Source of the DNA: Chloroflexota bacterium
GTDB taxonomy: Bacteria; Chloroflexota; Anaerolineae; Anaerolineales; Anaerolineaceae
DNA length: 64,000 nt
Assembly (NCBI GenBank): GCA_016838895.1
Contig: JAEKNU010000007.1
Span: 48,797 to 112,796 of the forward strand
Direction: 5' to 3'
In this document: positions 10,128 through 19,198 of the stretch, in pieces
Position numbering within the stretch: position 1 is the stretch's first letter
How the letters are laid out: each line of letters opens with the position of its first letter
The notes under the pieces: generated by a model
Database searches by the model: none
Told to the model about the DNA's origin: nothing
Seen by the model: the letters and a program-made list of their open reading frames with translations, nothing else
Program-made: the position numbers and the translations under genes

Positions 10128-10964
10128 ACGGAAACACTTCGTTCATGGATTGCTGATGCTGTTGCATCGTTAAAAGATACCAGCGATGTGCCGCGTTTAG
10201 AAGCTCAGGTGCTGGCAGCGTATGCATTCGGAAAATCCCGCAGTTGGATCAGCACCCATGACGACATCCCCCTCACAGCAAAGAAACGCAAGTTCCTGGA
10301 TAAATTATTACTTCGCCTAATTGCTGAAGAACCCCTGCCTTATATCACTGGAATGCAGGAGTTTTTTGGTTATCCATTTCGCGTCAACCCCAATGTGCTT
10401 ATCCCGCGCCCGGAAACAGAACAACTGGTTGAGATTACCCTGCAATGGCTTGCAGCCCATCCGCATTGTCGAACCGGCATAGATATAGGAACCGGCTCTG
10501 GATGTATTGCCATATCCCTATGTCGTCAAATTAAAGATTTACACATTACCGCAGTGGATATTTCAGCGACCACACTGGAAATTGCTAGACAAAATGCGCA
10601 GCTAAATGAAGTATGCCATCAACTTACCTTTGAATTAGCAAATTTATTACCTGAGAGTGTTCCAAAAATTGATTTTCTGTGCGCAAACTTGCCGTATATC
10701 CCCTCATCAGAATTGGACACACTGAAAGTAGCCCAACATGAACCCGTCGGTGCCCTGGATGGCGGAGAGAATGGATTCACTTTAATAGAAGAGTTATTGA
10801 TCCACTTGCAATACAACCCACCTGCATTTATGATATTTGAAATGGATATCAGCCATGCCAAACTGGCAACCTCATTTTGTGAAGGTGTTTATCCACATTC
10901 AAGAATAAATATTGTTCAGGATTTAGCCGGACACGATCGTTATTTAATCATTGAAACAGTTTAA
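10128..10964 (+). CDS. prmC: Release factor glutamine methyltransferase, apparent ACG start
   Basis: 278 residues if read from ACG at 10128. PrmC uses SAM to methylate the GGQ glutamine of RF1/RF2. Visible motifs are DIGTGSG for SAM binding and NLPY, a variant of the usual NPPY at the substrate-glutamine site. The family N-terminus (ETLRSWIADAVASL) is present but lacks an ATG. A perfect AAGGAG (10116-10121) stands 6 nt before the ACG, and the in-frame prfA stop blocks further extension. A GTG at 10188 would truncate conserved sequence and has no ribosome site. A base error turning ATG to ACG is the alternative. Confidence 0.9.
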   Translation, partial: TETLRSWIADAVASLKDTSDVPRLEAQVLAAYAFGKSRSWISTHDDIPLTAKKRKFLDKLLLRLIAEEPLPYITGMQEFFGYPFRVNPNVLIPRPETEQLVEITLQWLAAHPHCRTGIDIGTGSGCIAISLCRQIKDLHITAVDISATTLEIARQNAQLNEVCHQLTFELANLLPESVPKIDFLCANLPYIPSSELDTLKVAQHEPVGALDGGENGFTLIEELLIHLQYNPPAFMIFEMDISHAKLATSFCEGVYPHSRINIVQDLAGHDRYLIIETV

Positions 10965-10978
10965 AGAGGTGTCTTTCC

Positions 10979-11065
10979 TTGAATATACTCACACTCATCA
11001 TCATCCAAAAATCAAAGATTTTCTTTGCCCATCAGATAGTGCAAAGTAATCAGGTGAAAAATTAA
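10979..11065 (+). CDS. Possible 28-residue leader peptide coupled to tsaC
   Basis: A TTG-started frame lies 8 nt after AGAGGT (10965-10970) and ends in TAATG, so its stop overlaps the tsaC ATG. The peptide begins LNILTLIIIQKSKIFF. I recognise no homologue. The case is only the ribosome site and the coupling overlap. It may simply be spacer DNA. Confidence 0.25.
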   Translation: MNILTLIIIQKSKIFFAHQIVQSNQVKN

Positions 11066-11679
11066 TGAGTAAAATAATTACATCGATTGATCCAACAGCC
11101 AAATATACCATCAAAAAAACCCTTGAAAAAGATGGTGTTGTCGCAATTCCTACAGATACCATTTATGGGATCTCCGTAAATTATGGAAATGCAAACGCTA
11201 TAGAAAAAATCTATACGATTAAGAAACGTCGTAAAGACAAAGCGTTACCAATTCTAATTGGTGATTTATCTCATTTAAATCTGGTAGCAAAAAATATTTC
11301 ATCAAATGCGGAAAAACTGATTGCAGCTTTCTGGCCTGGCGCATTAACCATTGTATTACCGAAGAAGGAAAACCTGCCAATAAATTTATCCGAGTATGAT
11401 AGTATCGGTATCCGCATGCCAGATCATCAATTTACCTTAGAACTGCTGCAATTTTGTGGACCCCTTGCAACAACATCAGCCAATATCTCAGGCAGGGATA
11501 ACCCGACCAGTATTCTGGATGTCGTCATGCATATGCGCTACGGTGTGGATCTCTTTGTCAATGGCGGGAAAACGGCAGGAGATATACCCTCAACGATCGT
11601 GGATTGTACAACATCTGAGATAAAAATTCTGCGAGAAGGTGCTATTCCTACAAACAAAATCTTTGAAGTCATTCAATAA
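11065..11679 (+). CDS. tsaC: Threonylcarbamoyl-AMP synthase, TsaC/Sua5/YrdC type
   Basis: 204 residues, matching the single-domain TsaC form without the Sua5 C-terminal domain. Motifs include PTDTIYGIS, KKRRKDKALPILIG, SANISG and PSTIVDC of the YrdC fold. The enzyme makes L-threonylcarbamoyl-AMP from Thr, bicarbonate and ATP, the first step of the t6A37 modification of ANN-decoding tRNAs. Linkage to prfA-prmC is common in bacteria. A strong terminator follows. Confidence 0.95.
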   Translation: MSKIITSIDPTAKYTIKKTLEKDGVVAIPTDTIYGISVNYGNANAIEKIYTIKKRRKDKALPILIGDLSHLNLVAKNISSNAEKLIAAFWPGALTIVLPKKENLPINLSEYDSIGIRMPDHQFTLELLQFCGPLATTSANISGRDNPTSILDVVMHMRYGVDLFVNGGKTAGDIPSTIVDCTTSEIKILREGAIPTNKIFEVIQ

Positions 11680-11692
11680 TTTTACTTATCAA

Positions 11693-11735
11693 AAATTTCC
11701 CCCGATCGCGATATGGCGATCGGGGGAAATTTTTT
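11693..11735. terminator. Bidirectional terminator between tsaC and the VIT/VWA gene
   Basis: Perfect 17-bp stem (11693-11709 with 11716-11732), 6-nt loop, T run on the plus side and A run on the other. It separates two convergent genes. Confidence 0.9.
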
Positions 11736-14054
11736 TTATCGCAATGAGAAAAATAGAATCAACACACCCAGGATAGCAATACCTGGGAAACATGTACTTC
11801 TTGTGACCATATTTTTCAATTTGGTAGTTGAGGAAGAAAACCTACTCTCATTTTCACTGTAGGGAATTACAGAGACTTCCTTCCCGGAATCCAGAATTTG
11901 ATAGGCTTTGCCGTCAATCACAATGATCATATGGCTGCCTAAAGCCAGACTTTTCTGTATTTCCGGATAATCCTGCATTAATTTGTAGTATTCATTTGAT
12001 AAGAATGAAATTGATTTCAATTTCATCGCCTCAGCATCATAAAGTGTATCCACCCACTGATCATCCTGCCACAAGAAAGTGCGATTTCCAGCTATTTTTA
12101 CCGTCTCATGTTCTTCAATCCATGTTTGCGGTGCACTTTGCGCATCCGATAGAGCACCTTCTTCAGCAGCCCGATCAACAGCCTCAGCTCCAAAAGCAGA
12201 TGCAGAAGGCATTAACTCATAGTTTTTCATGGCTTCATCTGCCAAATTTTGCTGATTTTCAACACCCAGTACATGGGGTTCCTCAACCAGGTAAGAAGTG
12301 TATGGCGTCACAATCCCGTAACGCACACTGATTTGAATCACCTGTTCAATCAATTCCTCATTCATGCCATTCAAACGAATTTCTCTTAACAAATAACCAA
12401 TCTTACGCGTGGCCCAGATACGCGGCAGCATATCAAACTGGGTCGTTTCGCCATCATCACCTTGTGAGAATCTCAAGCCACGATACATCATCTCTTCTCG
12501 TTTCCCATTGACCTCGCCGCTCAGTGTCAAATTTATTTTGCCGCCTTGCTTATATCGACCTGTAACAATCACCTGATTCCCGGCAAACAAATCCGGTAAG
12601 GGCGACGGATACATATCATATTCTGTCATATTGCCAAAATCCAGGTCCAGATCTGTCAGCACAGGTGAACTGATTTTTTCATAGAACCCTGACAGGATTT
12701 CGTCGATTTGCATATCCGGTTTTACATAAGTACTGCTGCCATGGTTTTCCTGGCTTAAACTATCCAGTAAATTGGTATCCACATCATAGCCAACACCAAA
12801 AGAAAAGAAGCGTACATTATCGGGAACTTCCTGTGCGAAATTGAGTAAAATTGCATCCGTTTCTACTTCACCAGCGGTGGGTAAGCCATCTGTCAGGAAA
12901 ATAACATACGTTGGCCGCTCATCATCCACAACGGATAATGCATCCAACAGTGCCAGATTGATATCCGTACTGCCGGAAGCTGATTGATGATCAATCCATG
13001 AAATGGCATCATTCGCCTGATTAACATCGCGCATGCGATTTTCAAAGCTCATTACCCGATCACTGAATACCGAGATATAAAAGCGATCATCTTCATTTAA
13101 TCGATTCAGAATGGATTTTGCCGCTTCCTGTGCCTGGAGAAATTTCTCTCCCTCCATGCTCCCTGATCGATCCATTATCAGGACAATATCTTTCTCAACT
13201 GCCGGCTCACCCGTTTCAATGGGAGGTGCCAAAAGCAGCATGAAATAACCATCCGCATTGCTTTCATCGGTATCATCCATATAGGAAAGTAAATGAACCG
13301 CCTGATCCTCTCCCATGGAAAACAAAATTTTAAAATCCTGGTCCGGCAGTACATCTTCTTCCTGATACGAAATATCAGCCTGGTAGCTGCCTTTTTTATG
13401 AATATTAATCACATGACTGGGCGAGTAAATGGCACGTAAGGCCTGCTCGGATTGAATTTCAACATTCACTTCAACATCCTGCAATGGTTTCAGTGAAAAC
13501 TTTTCTGTATTTAACGGGTAAACAAAATCCAGCAACCCATTTTCCACAGTCAATACCTGAGTGTATTCCAATTCAATGCGCTGTTCTCCGCCAGCCGGTA
13601 TGGGATAAATACTGGCCTGTACTGCACCCTGGCCTACATATTCCAGCAGTGCCGGATCTTTCAGTTGATAAACAATTTCCTCATAAATATCGCGTGCTTC
13701 ATCGGCATCCATGATTTTGCCTTTAATGGGTTCATTATCCATCCACATTATAAATTCATCCACACTGGCATCCTTGGGAATCGGAAAGATATATTGACCG
13801 TCAATTTCATATTTGTTGGGATTATAAAACACCTGATCCACATGCACAGTGGCGATCTGATTGATGATCTCCACATCCACATGGTGATAGCGGATTTCCA
13901 ACTGCCTCATGGGATGTTCGGGTTCTGGCCACGGGCACCAGCCATCCTCGCAAGGCGGCGGCTCAGGAATAATGATGCCGTCCGCGAAAACCGTGGATAC
14001 CTTTTGAAATAAAAAGAACATCGAAACAAATACAATCAGGGCTGCTTTTTTCAT
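11736..14054 (-). CDS. Secreted VIT and von Willebrand A domain protein
   Basis: 772 residues. A Sec signal peptide (about 1-24) precedes a VIT domain (about 45-170; VDQVFYNPN, YIFPIPKDASVDEF). A VWA domain (about 287-450) has an intact MIDAS start DRSGSM near 294 and FLTDGLPT later. The tail ends in a hydrophobic segment (about 752-768) that would anchor it outside the membrane. VIT-VWA proteins resemble inter-alpha-trypsin-inhibitor heavy chains and bind ligands or metal; bacterial roles are poorly defined. It begins 69 nt after cydC on the same strand and may be cotranscribed. A good AGGA site precedes the ATG. Confidence 0.92.
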   Translation of the reverse strand: MKKAALIVFVSMFFLFQKVSTVFADGIIIPEPPPCEDGWCPWPEPEHPMRQLEIRYHHVDVEIINQIATVHVDQVFYNPNKYEIDGQYIFPIPKDASVDEFIMWMDNEPIKGKIMDADEARDIYEEIVYQLKDPALLEYVGQGAVQASIYPIPAGGEQRIELEYTQVLTVENGLLDFVYPLNTEKFSLKPLQDVEVNVEIQSEQALRAIYSPSHVINIHKKGSYQADISYQEEDVLPDQDFKILFSMGEDQAVHLLSYMDDTDESNADGYFMLLLAPPIETGEPAVEKDIVLIMDRSGSMEGEKFLQAQEAAKSILNRLNEDDRFYISVFSDRVMSFENRMRDVNQANDAISWIDHQSASGSTDINLALLDALSVVDDERPTYVIFLTDGLPTAGEVETDAILLNFAQEVPDNVRFFSFGVGYDVDTNLLDSLSQENHGSSTYVKPDMQIDEILSGFYEKISSPVLTDLDLDFGNMTEYDMYPSPLPDLFAGNQVIVTGRYKQGGKINLTLSGEVNGKREEMMYRGLRFSQGDDGETTQFDMLPRIWATRKIGYLLREIRLNGMNEELIEQVIQISVRYGIVTPYTSYLVEEPHVLGVENQQNLADEAMKNYELMPSASAFGAEAVDRAAEEGALSDAQSAPQTWIEEHETVKIAGNRTFLWQDDQWVDTLYDAEAMKLKSISFLSNEYYKLMQDYPEIQKSLALGSHMIIVIDGKAYQILDSGKEVSVIPYSENESRFSSSTTKLKNMVTRSTCFPGIAILGVLILFFSLR

Positions 14055-14123
14055 GGTCGTTCCTCCAGATGAAACGCTATCAGTAGTTCAATAACGTTTA
14101 ATATGGATGTTCAGTTCCCGAAA

Positions 14124-15851
14124 TCAGCTCAAATAATCATTTCGCAGTTGCCAGTAGTGTGTAAATGCGCCGCCTTTCTTTACCAGCGCTTCAAAATTGC
14201 CCCGCTCCAGAATGCTGCCCTGCTGAACAAATAATATTTCATCAAAGCGCGATAGATATTTCAAACGATGTGTTACCCAGATTACCCCCCGTTGCCCAAC
14301 GTTGTCCAATACCTTTTGTATTAACTGATCTTCTGTCTCTGCATCCAGATTGGCAGTTGGTTCATCCAGCACAATAAACGCGGATGGCTTCAGCCAAGCC
14401 CGTGCAATCGCCAGTCGCTGCTTCTCTCCTGCACTGATATTCATGGCGGATTCCTGCAATTGCGTATCCAATCCGTTTGGTAATGCAGCAAACCAATCAC
14501 TCAATTGCACAAATTCAAGCGCTTGAATCATTTTTTTGTCAGAACATGCTGTATCGCTAATTATCAGATTTTCCCGTAAGGTCTGATGGAATAAAAATGG
14601 CATCTGCCCAGCAATCGCCAAATGATTTCGGTACACATCTCGATTTAATGTGGTTAATGGTGAATCATTGACATTTACTCTGCCGCTGTCTGCCGTCCGA
14701 AATCCCTGCAAGAGTTGTAAAATTGTGGATTTTCCTCCCCCGCTGGGCCCCACAATCGCCAACCGTTTACCCGCAGCCATTGCAAAGTTGATGTCCTGTA
14801 ATGCCGGATACCGTTCATCTTCATAGGAATAGCTGACCTGTTCAAAATTGATTTCCTTCACATCACCAACTGATGCAAGCAGTTCATCAGGTTGATTTGA
14901 TGCGGCATTGGTAACTTCCTCCAGACGGCTGATCGCCTGATTGACTTTGCCCAACTGCACGGCTGCCTGTCCCAGAGATTGGGTCGCCTCAAAGGAAGCC
15001 AATACCATTAACCCACTGACGGATATCAGAACTGGATTAAATCCGGCTGTGTGGGTTGCCTGGATCACTGTCAGAAGCGTCATAATAAATGTTGTTTGCA
15101 GTATCAGAAAATTTATCAGGTTAATTCCTTCACTTAAGGTATCCAGATGGTCTTCTTTGGTTTTAATTTGCGTAGCCGTTTTGTTCAACCGTGTCATGGC
15201 TTGTGCTTCTTGTTGGAAAACAATGATTTCCTCGGCAGCTTGAATCGCCCGCGTGACCTGCGCACGATATTTTCCTTTCAGGGATTGTATTTCCGTTCCC
15301 CTACGGTTTACGATCACATATGTAAGCATTGGGGTAATCAATCCGCTAACGGATAAACCTATAAACAGAATCCAGCCAGCCTCAGTATAAATGGTGCTTA
15401 ATACAAGGGAAGTAATAACTGAAATCAGAAAAGCCGCTATAGCGGGTGCGATGATGCGTACATACAAATTTTCCAGCGTATCAATATCATCCAGTGCCCG
15501 GTTAACCAAATCACCCTGTTCCAGATGTTGTCCATCAATCGGAAAAGCCGCTTCATAGCGTTCAAAAAACCAGACTCGCAGCCCGATTAAAATCTTGAAA
15601 TTCACCGCATGGCTGACCAAACGCTCTAGATAACGAAAGACACCGCGTGAAATACCAAAGAAGCGTACACCCACAATGGCAACCTGCAATTCAGCAATCG
15701 ACGGATGAAAACCCGCCTTGGTAATCAGATAGGCCGAGGTACTCATCAGAGCAATACTGCTGCCTACGGTTAACACGCTCAACAATACAGAGAGCAGCAT
15801 TTGCGGGTAATATGGTTTTCCTTTTTCAATAAATCGTAATATGGATCGCAT
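14124..15851 (-). CDS. cydC: Thiol reductant ABC exporter subunit CydC
   Basis: 575 residues. The N-terminal six-helix exporter domain includes the CydC-typical STSAYLITKAG region. The nucleotide-binding domain has Walker A GPSGGGKST, a variant signature ISAGEKQR and Walker B FIVLDEPTANLD. With CydD it exports cysteine and glutathione and is needed to assemble cytochrome bd. It starts 4 nt after cydD. The LSGGE-to-ISAGE change is seen in other CydC subunits. Confidence 0.93.
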   Translation of the reverse strand: MRSILRFIEKGKPYYPQMLLSVLLSVLTVGSSIALMSTSAYLITKAGFHPSIAELQVAIVGVRFFGISRGVFRYLERLVSHAVNFKILIGLRVWFFERYEAAFPIDGQHLEQGDLVNRALDDIDTLENLYVRIIAPAIAAFLISVITSLVLSTIYTEAGWILFIGLSVSGLITPMLTYVIVNRRGTEIQSLKGKYRAQVTRAIQAAEEIIVFQQEAQAMTRLNKTATQIKTKEDHLDTLSEGINLINFLILQTTFIMTLLTVIQATHTAGFNPVLISVSGLMVLASFEATQSLGQAAVQLGKVNQAISRLEEVTNAASNQPDELLASVGDVKEINFEQVSYSYEDERYPALQDINFAMAAGKRLAIVGPSGGGKSTILQLLQGFRTADSGRVNVNDSPLTTLNRDVYRNHLAIAGQMPFLFHQTLRENLIISDTACSDKKMIQALEFVQLSDWFAALPNGLDTQLQESAMNISAGEKQRLAIARAWLKPSAFIVLDEPTANLDAETEDQLIQKVLDNVGQRGVIWVTHRLKYLSRFDEILFVQQGSILERGNFEALVKKGGAFTHYWQLRNDYLS

Positions 15852-15855
15852 CTGC

Positions 15856-17589
15856 TTACCTCAACCTTTGATACGTATCGACCATAGCAGCATATCGTCC
15901 CTGTTGCTGCATCAATGCCAAGTGTCCGCCCTGTTCGATAATCTTTCCATTTTCAAGCACCAGAATTTGGTCCGCATTCATTACCGTTTGTAAGCGGTGA
16001 GCGATGAGTAGAATTGTTTTTTTCCTTTTGATTTTTGTTAATTCATTGATGAATAATTTCTCCAAATCAGGATCCATTTGCGAGGTGGGCTCATCCAGAA
16101 TTAATATCGGCGAAGGTGAAATCAGAGCTCTGCCTAATTGAAGCCGTTGCAGCTCGCCCCCGCTGAAATTGCTGCCAAACTCATCCATCGGGGTTTGTAA
16201 TCCTTCAGGCAATTGAGTAATTTTTTCTATCAAGCCAACGCTCATCAGCACTTGCCGCACCCTCTCTTCATCTGCTGCCGGATTTGCAAACTGTATATTT
16301 TCAAGGATTGATCCTTCCGCATAAAAGGATTTTTGCCCAATCCAGGCAAGCTGTTGATACCAATGCTTCAAAGAGATTTCCTCGGCAGAGATACCATTCA
16401 TTAGCACTTGGCCATGCTCCGGCTCAACAAACCGTAATGCCAGTTTTGCCAATGTGGATTTGCCGCTGCCTGAGCGCCCGATTAACGCCGTAACCGTACC
16501 TGGTGCACAAGAAAATGAAACGTCATGCAAAACTTCGCGTTGATCATCAGCATAATGGAAGGATATATTCTGAAATTCCAATGAAACCTTTTCGTCTAAG
16601 GCTACTTCTTCCACATTTTCCAACTGTTCATGCTGCATGACTTTTCCCAATACTTCATAGAACTCGATGGCGGCTGTCTGGCCAGTCATCCCGGCATGGA
16701 ATTTCAGCCCCAGCAATCGCAAGGGCAGATAAAACTCCGGCGCGATTAATAAGATAAAAAATGCGGTTTGAAATTCGATTCCGGATGATAACAATCGCAA
16801 ACCAATTTCGACGGCCACAACCGCCGTACTGAGCGTAGTCAATAACTCCAGCGCCAGGGCGGAAAGAAAGGTGATTTTCAATATATCCATGGTCATGTTG
16901 GCAAAGCGTGTGGAGACGCGTTCAATTTCGTTGAGACTTTTTCTTGATTGATTAAATTGTTTGAGGACTTCCATACCGCGAATATGATCCGCAAAATGAT
17001 CCGCCAATCGACTGAGATACCCCCAGCGATATTCAGTCGCTTTTTTGGATTGGCTACCAATCAGCATCATAAAAAATGGAATCAAAGGTGCCGTTATCAA
17101 AAATACAATGCCTGTAATCCAATCCAATGGAAAAATGAAAAACAATACGGTGATTGGAATCATAGCGGAGAGAATTGCTTGCGCAATATATTGGGTGTAG
17201 TATTGTTTGATCGCATCCAGTTTATCGGTAAACAATGTTGCGATGCCAGCGCTGGTAAAACCCCCGGTTCTGCTGGCAATCAAGGGCAGTATTTTTTCAA
17301 ATATATTCACCCGCATGCCATGGATAATACGGCTGCCAACTTTATCTGCCGTAAATTGATACAAAAACTGAATCACACCGCGCATGCATATAAAAAGGAT
17401 CAACCACTTGAATACGGGTGATGAGATCGAAAAAGCCTTTTGCTCAAATACCGCCTGATCCACGATGATGCTGATCCATTTTGCCTGATAAATAATACTA
17501 ATGGCAGTGATAAAAGCAAAAAGGAGCAACCCTCCCATAAAGAGCGGCAACTGCATCAACGCTTTCCATAATTTTCGTTGCGGTTTCAT
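15856..17589 (-). CDS. cydD: Thiol reductant ABC exporter subunit CydD
   Basis: 577 residues, six-helix exporter domain plus ATPase with Walker A GRSGSGKST, canonical signature FSGGELQR and Walker B PILILDEPTSQMD. It forms the heterodimeric CydDC exporter with the next gene. In many bacteria cydABDC is one operon. Here cydAB lies about 5 kb downstream beyond the prfA and VIT/VWA genes, so the set is split but near. Confidence 0.93.
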   Translation of the reverse strand: MKPQRKLWKALMQLPLFMGGLLLFAFITAISIIYQAKWISIIVDQAVFEQKAFSISSPVFKWLILFICMRGVIQFLYQFTADKVGSRIIHGMRVNIFEKILPLIASRTGGFTSAGIATLFTDKLDAIKQYYTQYIAQAILSAMIPITVLFFIFPLDWITGIVFLITAPLIPFFMMLIGSQSKKATEYRWGYLSRLADHFADHIRGMEVLKQFNQSRKSLNEIERVSTRFANMTMDILKITFLSALALELLTTLSTAVVAVEIGLRLLSSGIEFQTAFFILLIAPEFYLPLRLLGLKFHAGMTGQTAAIEFYEVLGKVMQHEQLENVEEVALDEKVSLEFQNISFHYADDQREVLHDVSFSCAPGTVTALIGRSGSGKSTLAKLALRFVEPEHGQVLMNGISAEEISLKHWYQQLAWIGQKSFYAEGSILENIQFANPAADEERVRQVLMSVGLIEKITQLPEGLQTPMDEFGSNFSGGELQRLQLGRALISPSPILILDEPTSQMDPDLEKLFINELTKIKRKKTILLIAHRLQTVMNADQILVLENGKIIEQGGHLALMQQQGRYAAMVDTYQRLR

Positions 17590-17665
17590 AGGTTGATTTT
17601 GCGCTATCTGCTGTAATCTGTCAAATCAGAAGTTTATTAATAGGACAAAACACTCAGTTACAAAA

Positions 17666-17691
17666 CACCTCTCATCCACAGATAAGAGGTG
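17666..17691 (-). terminator. Terminator after the secreted helical protein
   Basis: Read on the minus strand: an 11-bp stem with one G-U pair, a TGTG loop, then TTTTGT. It lies between the stop at 17721 and the cydD start. Confidence 0.75.
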
Positions 17692-17720
17692 CTCTTGGTC
17701 GTAATAAATCAACACTATGG

Positions 17721-18293
17721 TTATTGTTTTTCCGGTAATGGATGCGCTTCCCGATAAGCTTGCAATACATCGCGTAATTCATGAACTGCTTCATGCCAAC
17801 CACGATGTGTCTCCCTGAAGGACTCTTTTAAGGATTCAATGGTTTCTGCGGCTGACTCAATATCGGTTACTTCTCCATCGGCATTGAATCCGGCATGCTC
17901 AGCATAAATTGCCTGGCCTTCTGCGTAGTTGGCTTCCAGATCAGGGATCACAGCCAAAAACGCATTCAGAGCGGCCTGAACATCACTGGTATCTTCACCT
18001 TGTTCTTCCTGTCGTTCAATGGCTTGGGTAATTCGTTCCTCAATGCTCACTACCCTTTCCAGGTCTTTACCGATATGCTCTTCCAACTTTCCTGCCACAT
18101 CATAAGCCCTTTCCAGAAAGTGATTGGCACGTCCTAAAAATGTTTGCTCACCCTGATTCGGATCTGGAGTTGGTTCAACTGGCGGAATCACTTCAGCTGC
18201 TCCCGGGCTTGCTAAAACAGTTCCAATCGGTGTTAACACTAAAAGTCCCAACAATAAAGCAGGGAGAATGATCATTCTTATTTTCTGTATCAT
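17721..18293 (-). CDS. Small secreted helical protein of unknown function
   Basis: 190 residues from the ATG at 18293, which has AAGGAG 6 nt upstream; a longer frame to 18437 has no ribosome site. A clear signal peptide (cleavage near 29, VLASP) is followed by a proline-rich stretch and an acidic, almost wholly helical body (about 45-185) rich in Glu, Ala and Arg. I recognise no named family. It lies 85 nt after the creatininase gene on the same strand, with its own terminator. Extracytoplasmic location is predicted; function is not. Confidence 0.8.
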   Translation of the reverse strand: MIQKIRMIILPALLLGLLVLTPIGTVLASPGAAEVIPPVEPTPDPNQGEQTFLGRANHFLERAYDVAGKLEEHIGKDLERVVSIEERITQAIERQEEQGEDTSDVQAALNAFLAVIPDLEANYAEGQAIYAEHAGFNADGEVTDIESAAETIESLKESFRETHRGWHEAVHELRDVLQAYREAHPLPEKQ

Positions 18294-18378
18294 TATGTAC
18301 TCCTTATAACTAAAGATAGTTAAAGGATAGAAGATGCTGGTAATGCTGGTATATTGAAAATGTAAACAGAATGTAAAA

Positions 18379-19065
18379 TCAGTCCTCGAATTTGAGCATA
18401 TGCAATATATTTGCCAATGCGGCCTTGAAAATCTCATCCATGATTTTCATATCCACCTGATATGGACTGCCCATCACCCCTTCAGGAAATAACTCACGTA
18501 CCCTGGTCGCGCTAATTGATGTTTCTGCATCCGCTACAACTTTGCCTTCTTGGGGAAGTTCCCCCACCATGGCAAATGGAAAGGCTTCCAACCAGGCAGC
18601 GTGCGCAGGTTTCAGATCATGTTTTTTACAAATATGCAGCACGGCAGGTGCCTGCCACCATGAATACCATTTAATTTGTAAATCATCATAGCGATTGAGC
18701 AGCTCATCAGTCAATGTCGTAGCAATATGATTACCGCCATGCCCATTGACAATTAATATCTTGTGAAAGCCGTGTTGTACCAATGAAGTAATCAAATCAT
18801 CCAAGATAGATAAATAGGTACTGGAACGCAGAGAAATCGTCCCGGGGAATGACATGAAGTATGGGCTAACCCCAAAATTGAGCGCCGGCCCAACCAGCAC
18901 ATGGCTTTCCTGGCTGGCAGCATCAGCCAATGCCTGGGGAATGCGCACATCGGTCAGCAAACTCAAATACCCATGCTGTTCACAGGAGCCCAACACCAGC
19001 ATGATACGCTCATCCTGCTCAAGGTATCGCTCTACATCCATCCAGTTCAAATCATCTATGCGCAT
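18379..19065 (-). CDS. Creatininase-family amidohydrolase
   Basis: 228 residues from the ATG at 19065, chosen because GGAGAG stands just upstream; the frame extends to 19104. Metal-site motifs are GSCEQHGYLSLLTD and VNGHGGN, typical of the creatininase/MftE superfamily, which uses two divalent metals to open amide bonds. Members include creatininase, formamide hydrolases and the mycofactocin peptidase. No mycofactocin or creatine genes are nearby, so the substrate is open. It is divergent from an MFS transporter that could carry its substrate (inference). Confidence 0.88.
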   Translation of the reverse strand: MRIDDLNWMDVERYLEQDERIMLVLGSCEQHGYLSLLTDVRIPQALADAASQESHVLVGPALNFGVSPYFMSFPGTISLRSSTYLSILDDLITSLVQHGFHKILIVNGHGGNHIATTLTDELLNRYDDLQIKWYSWWQAPAVLHICKKHDLKPAHAAWLEAFPFAMVGELPQEGKVVADAETSISATRVRELFPEGVMGSPYQVDMKIMDEIFKAALANILHMLKFED

Positions 19066-19198
19066 TTTCTCTCCTACATTGCTGCCTACATTGTTGCCAT
19101 TCATCGCCGATGGTAGTATTAATCTTATTCATTCTCTATTGTATTGAGGTGTACCGATAAACACAACCATTGACATTTCACAAAACACTCCTGAACCA

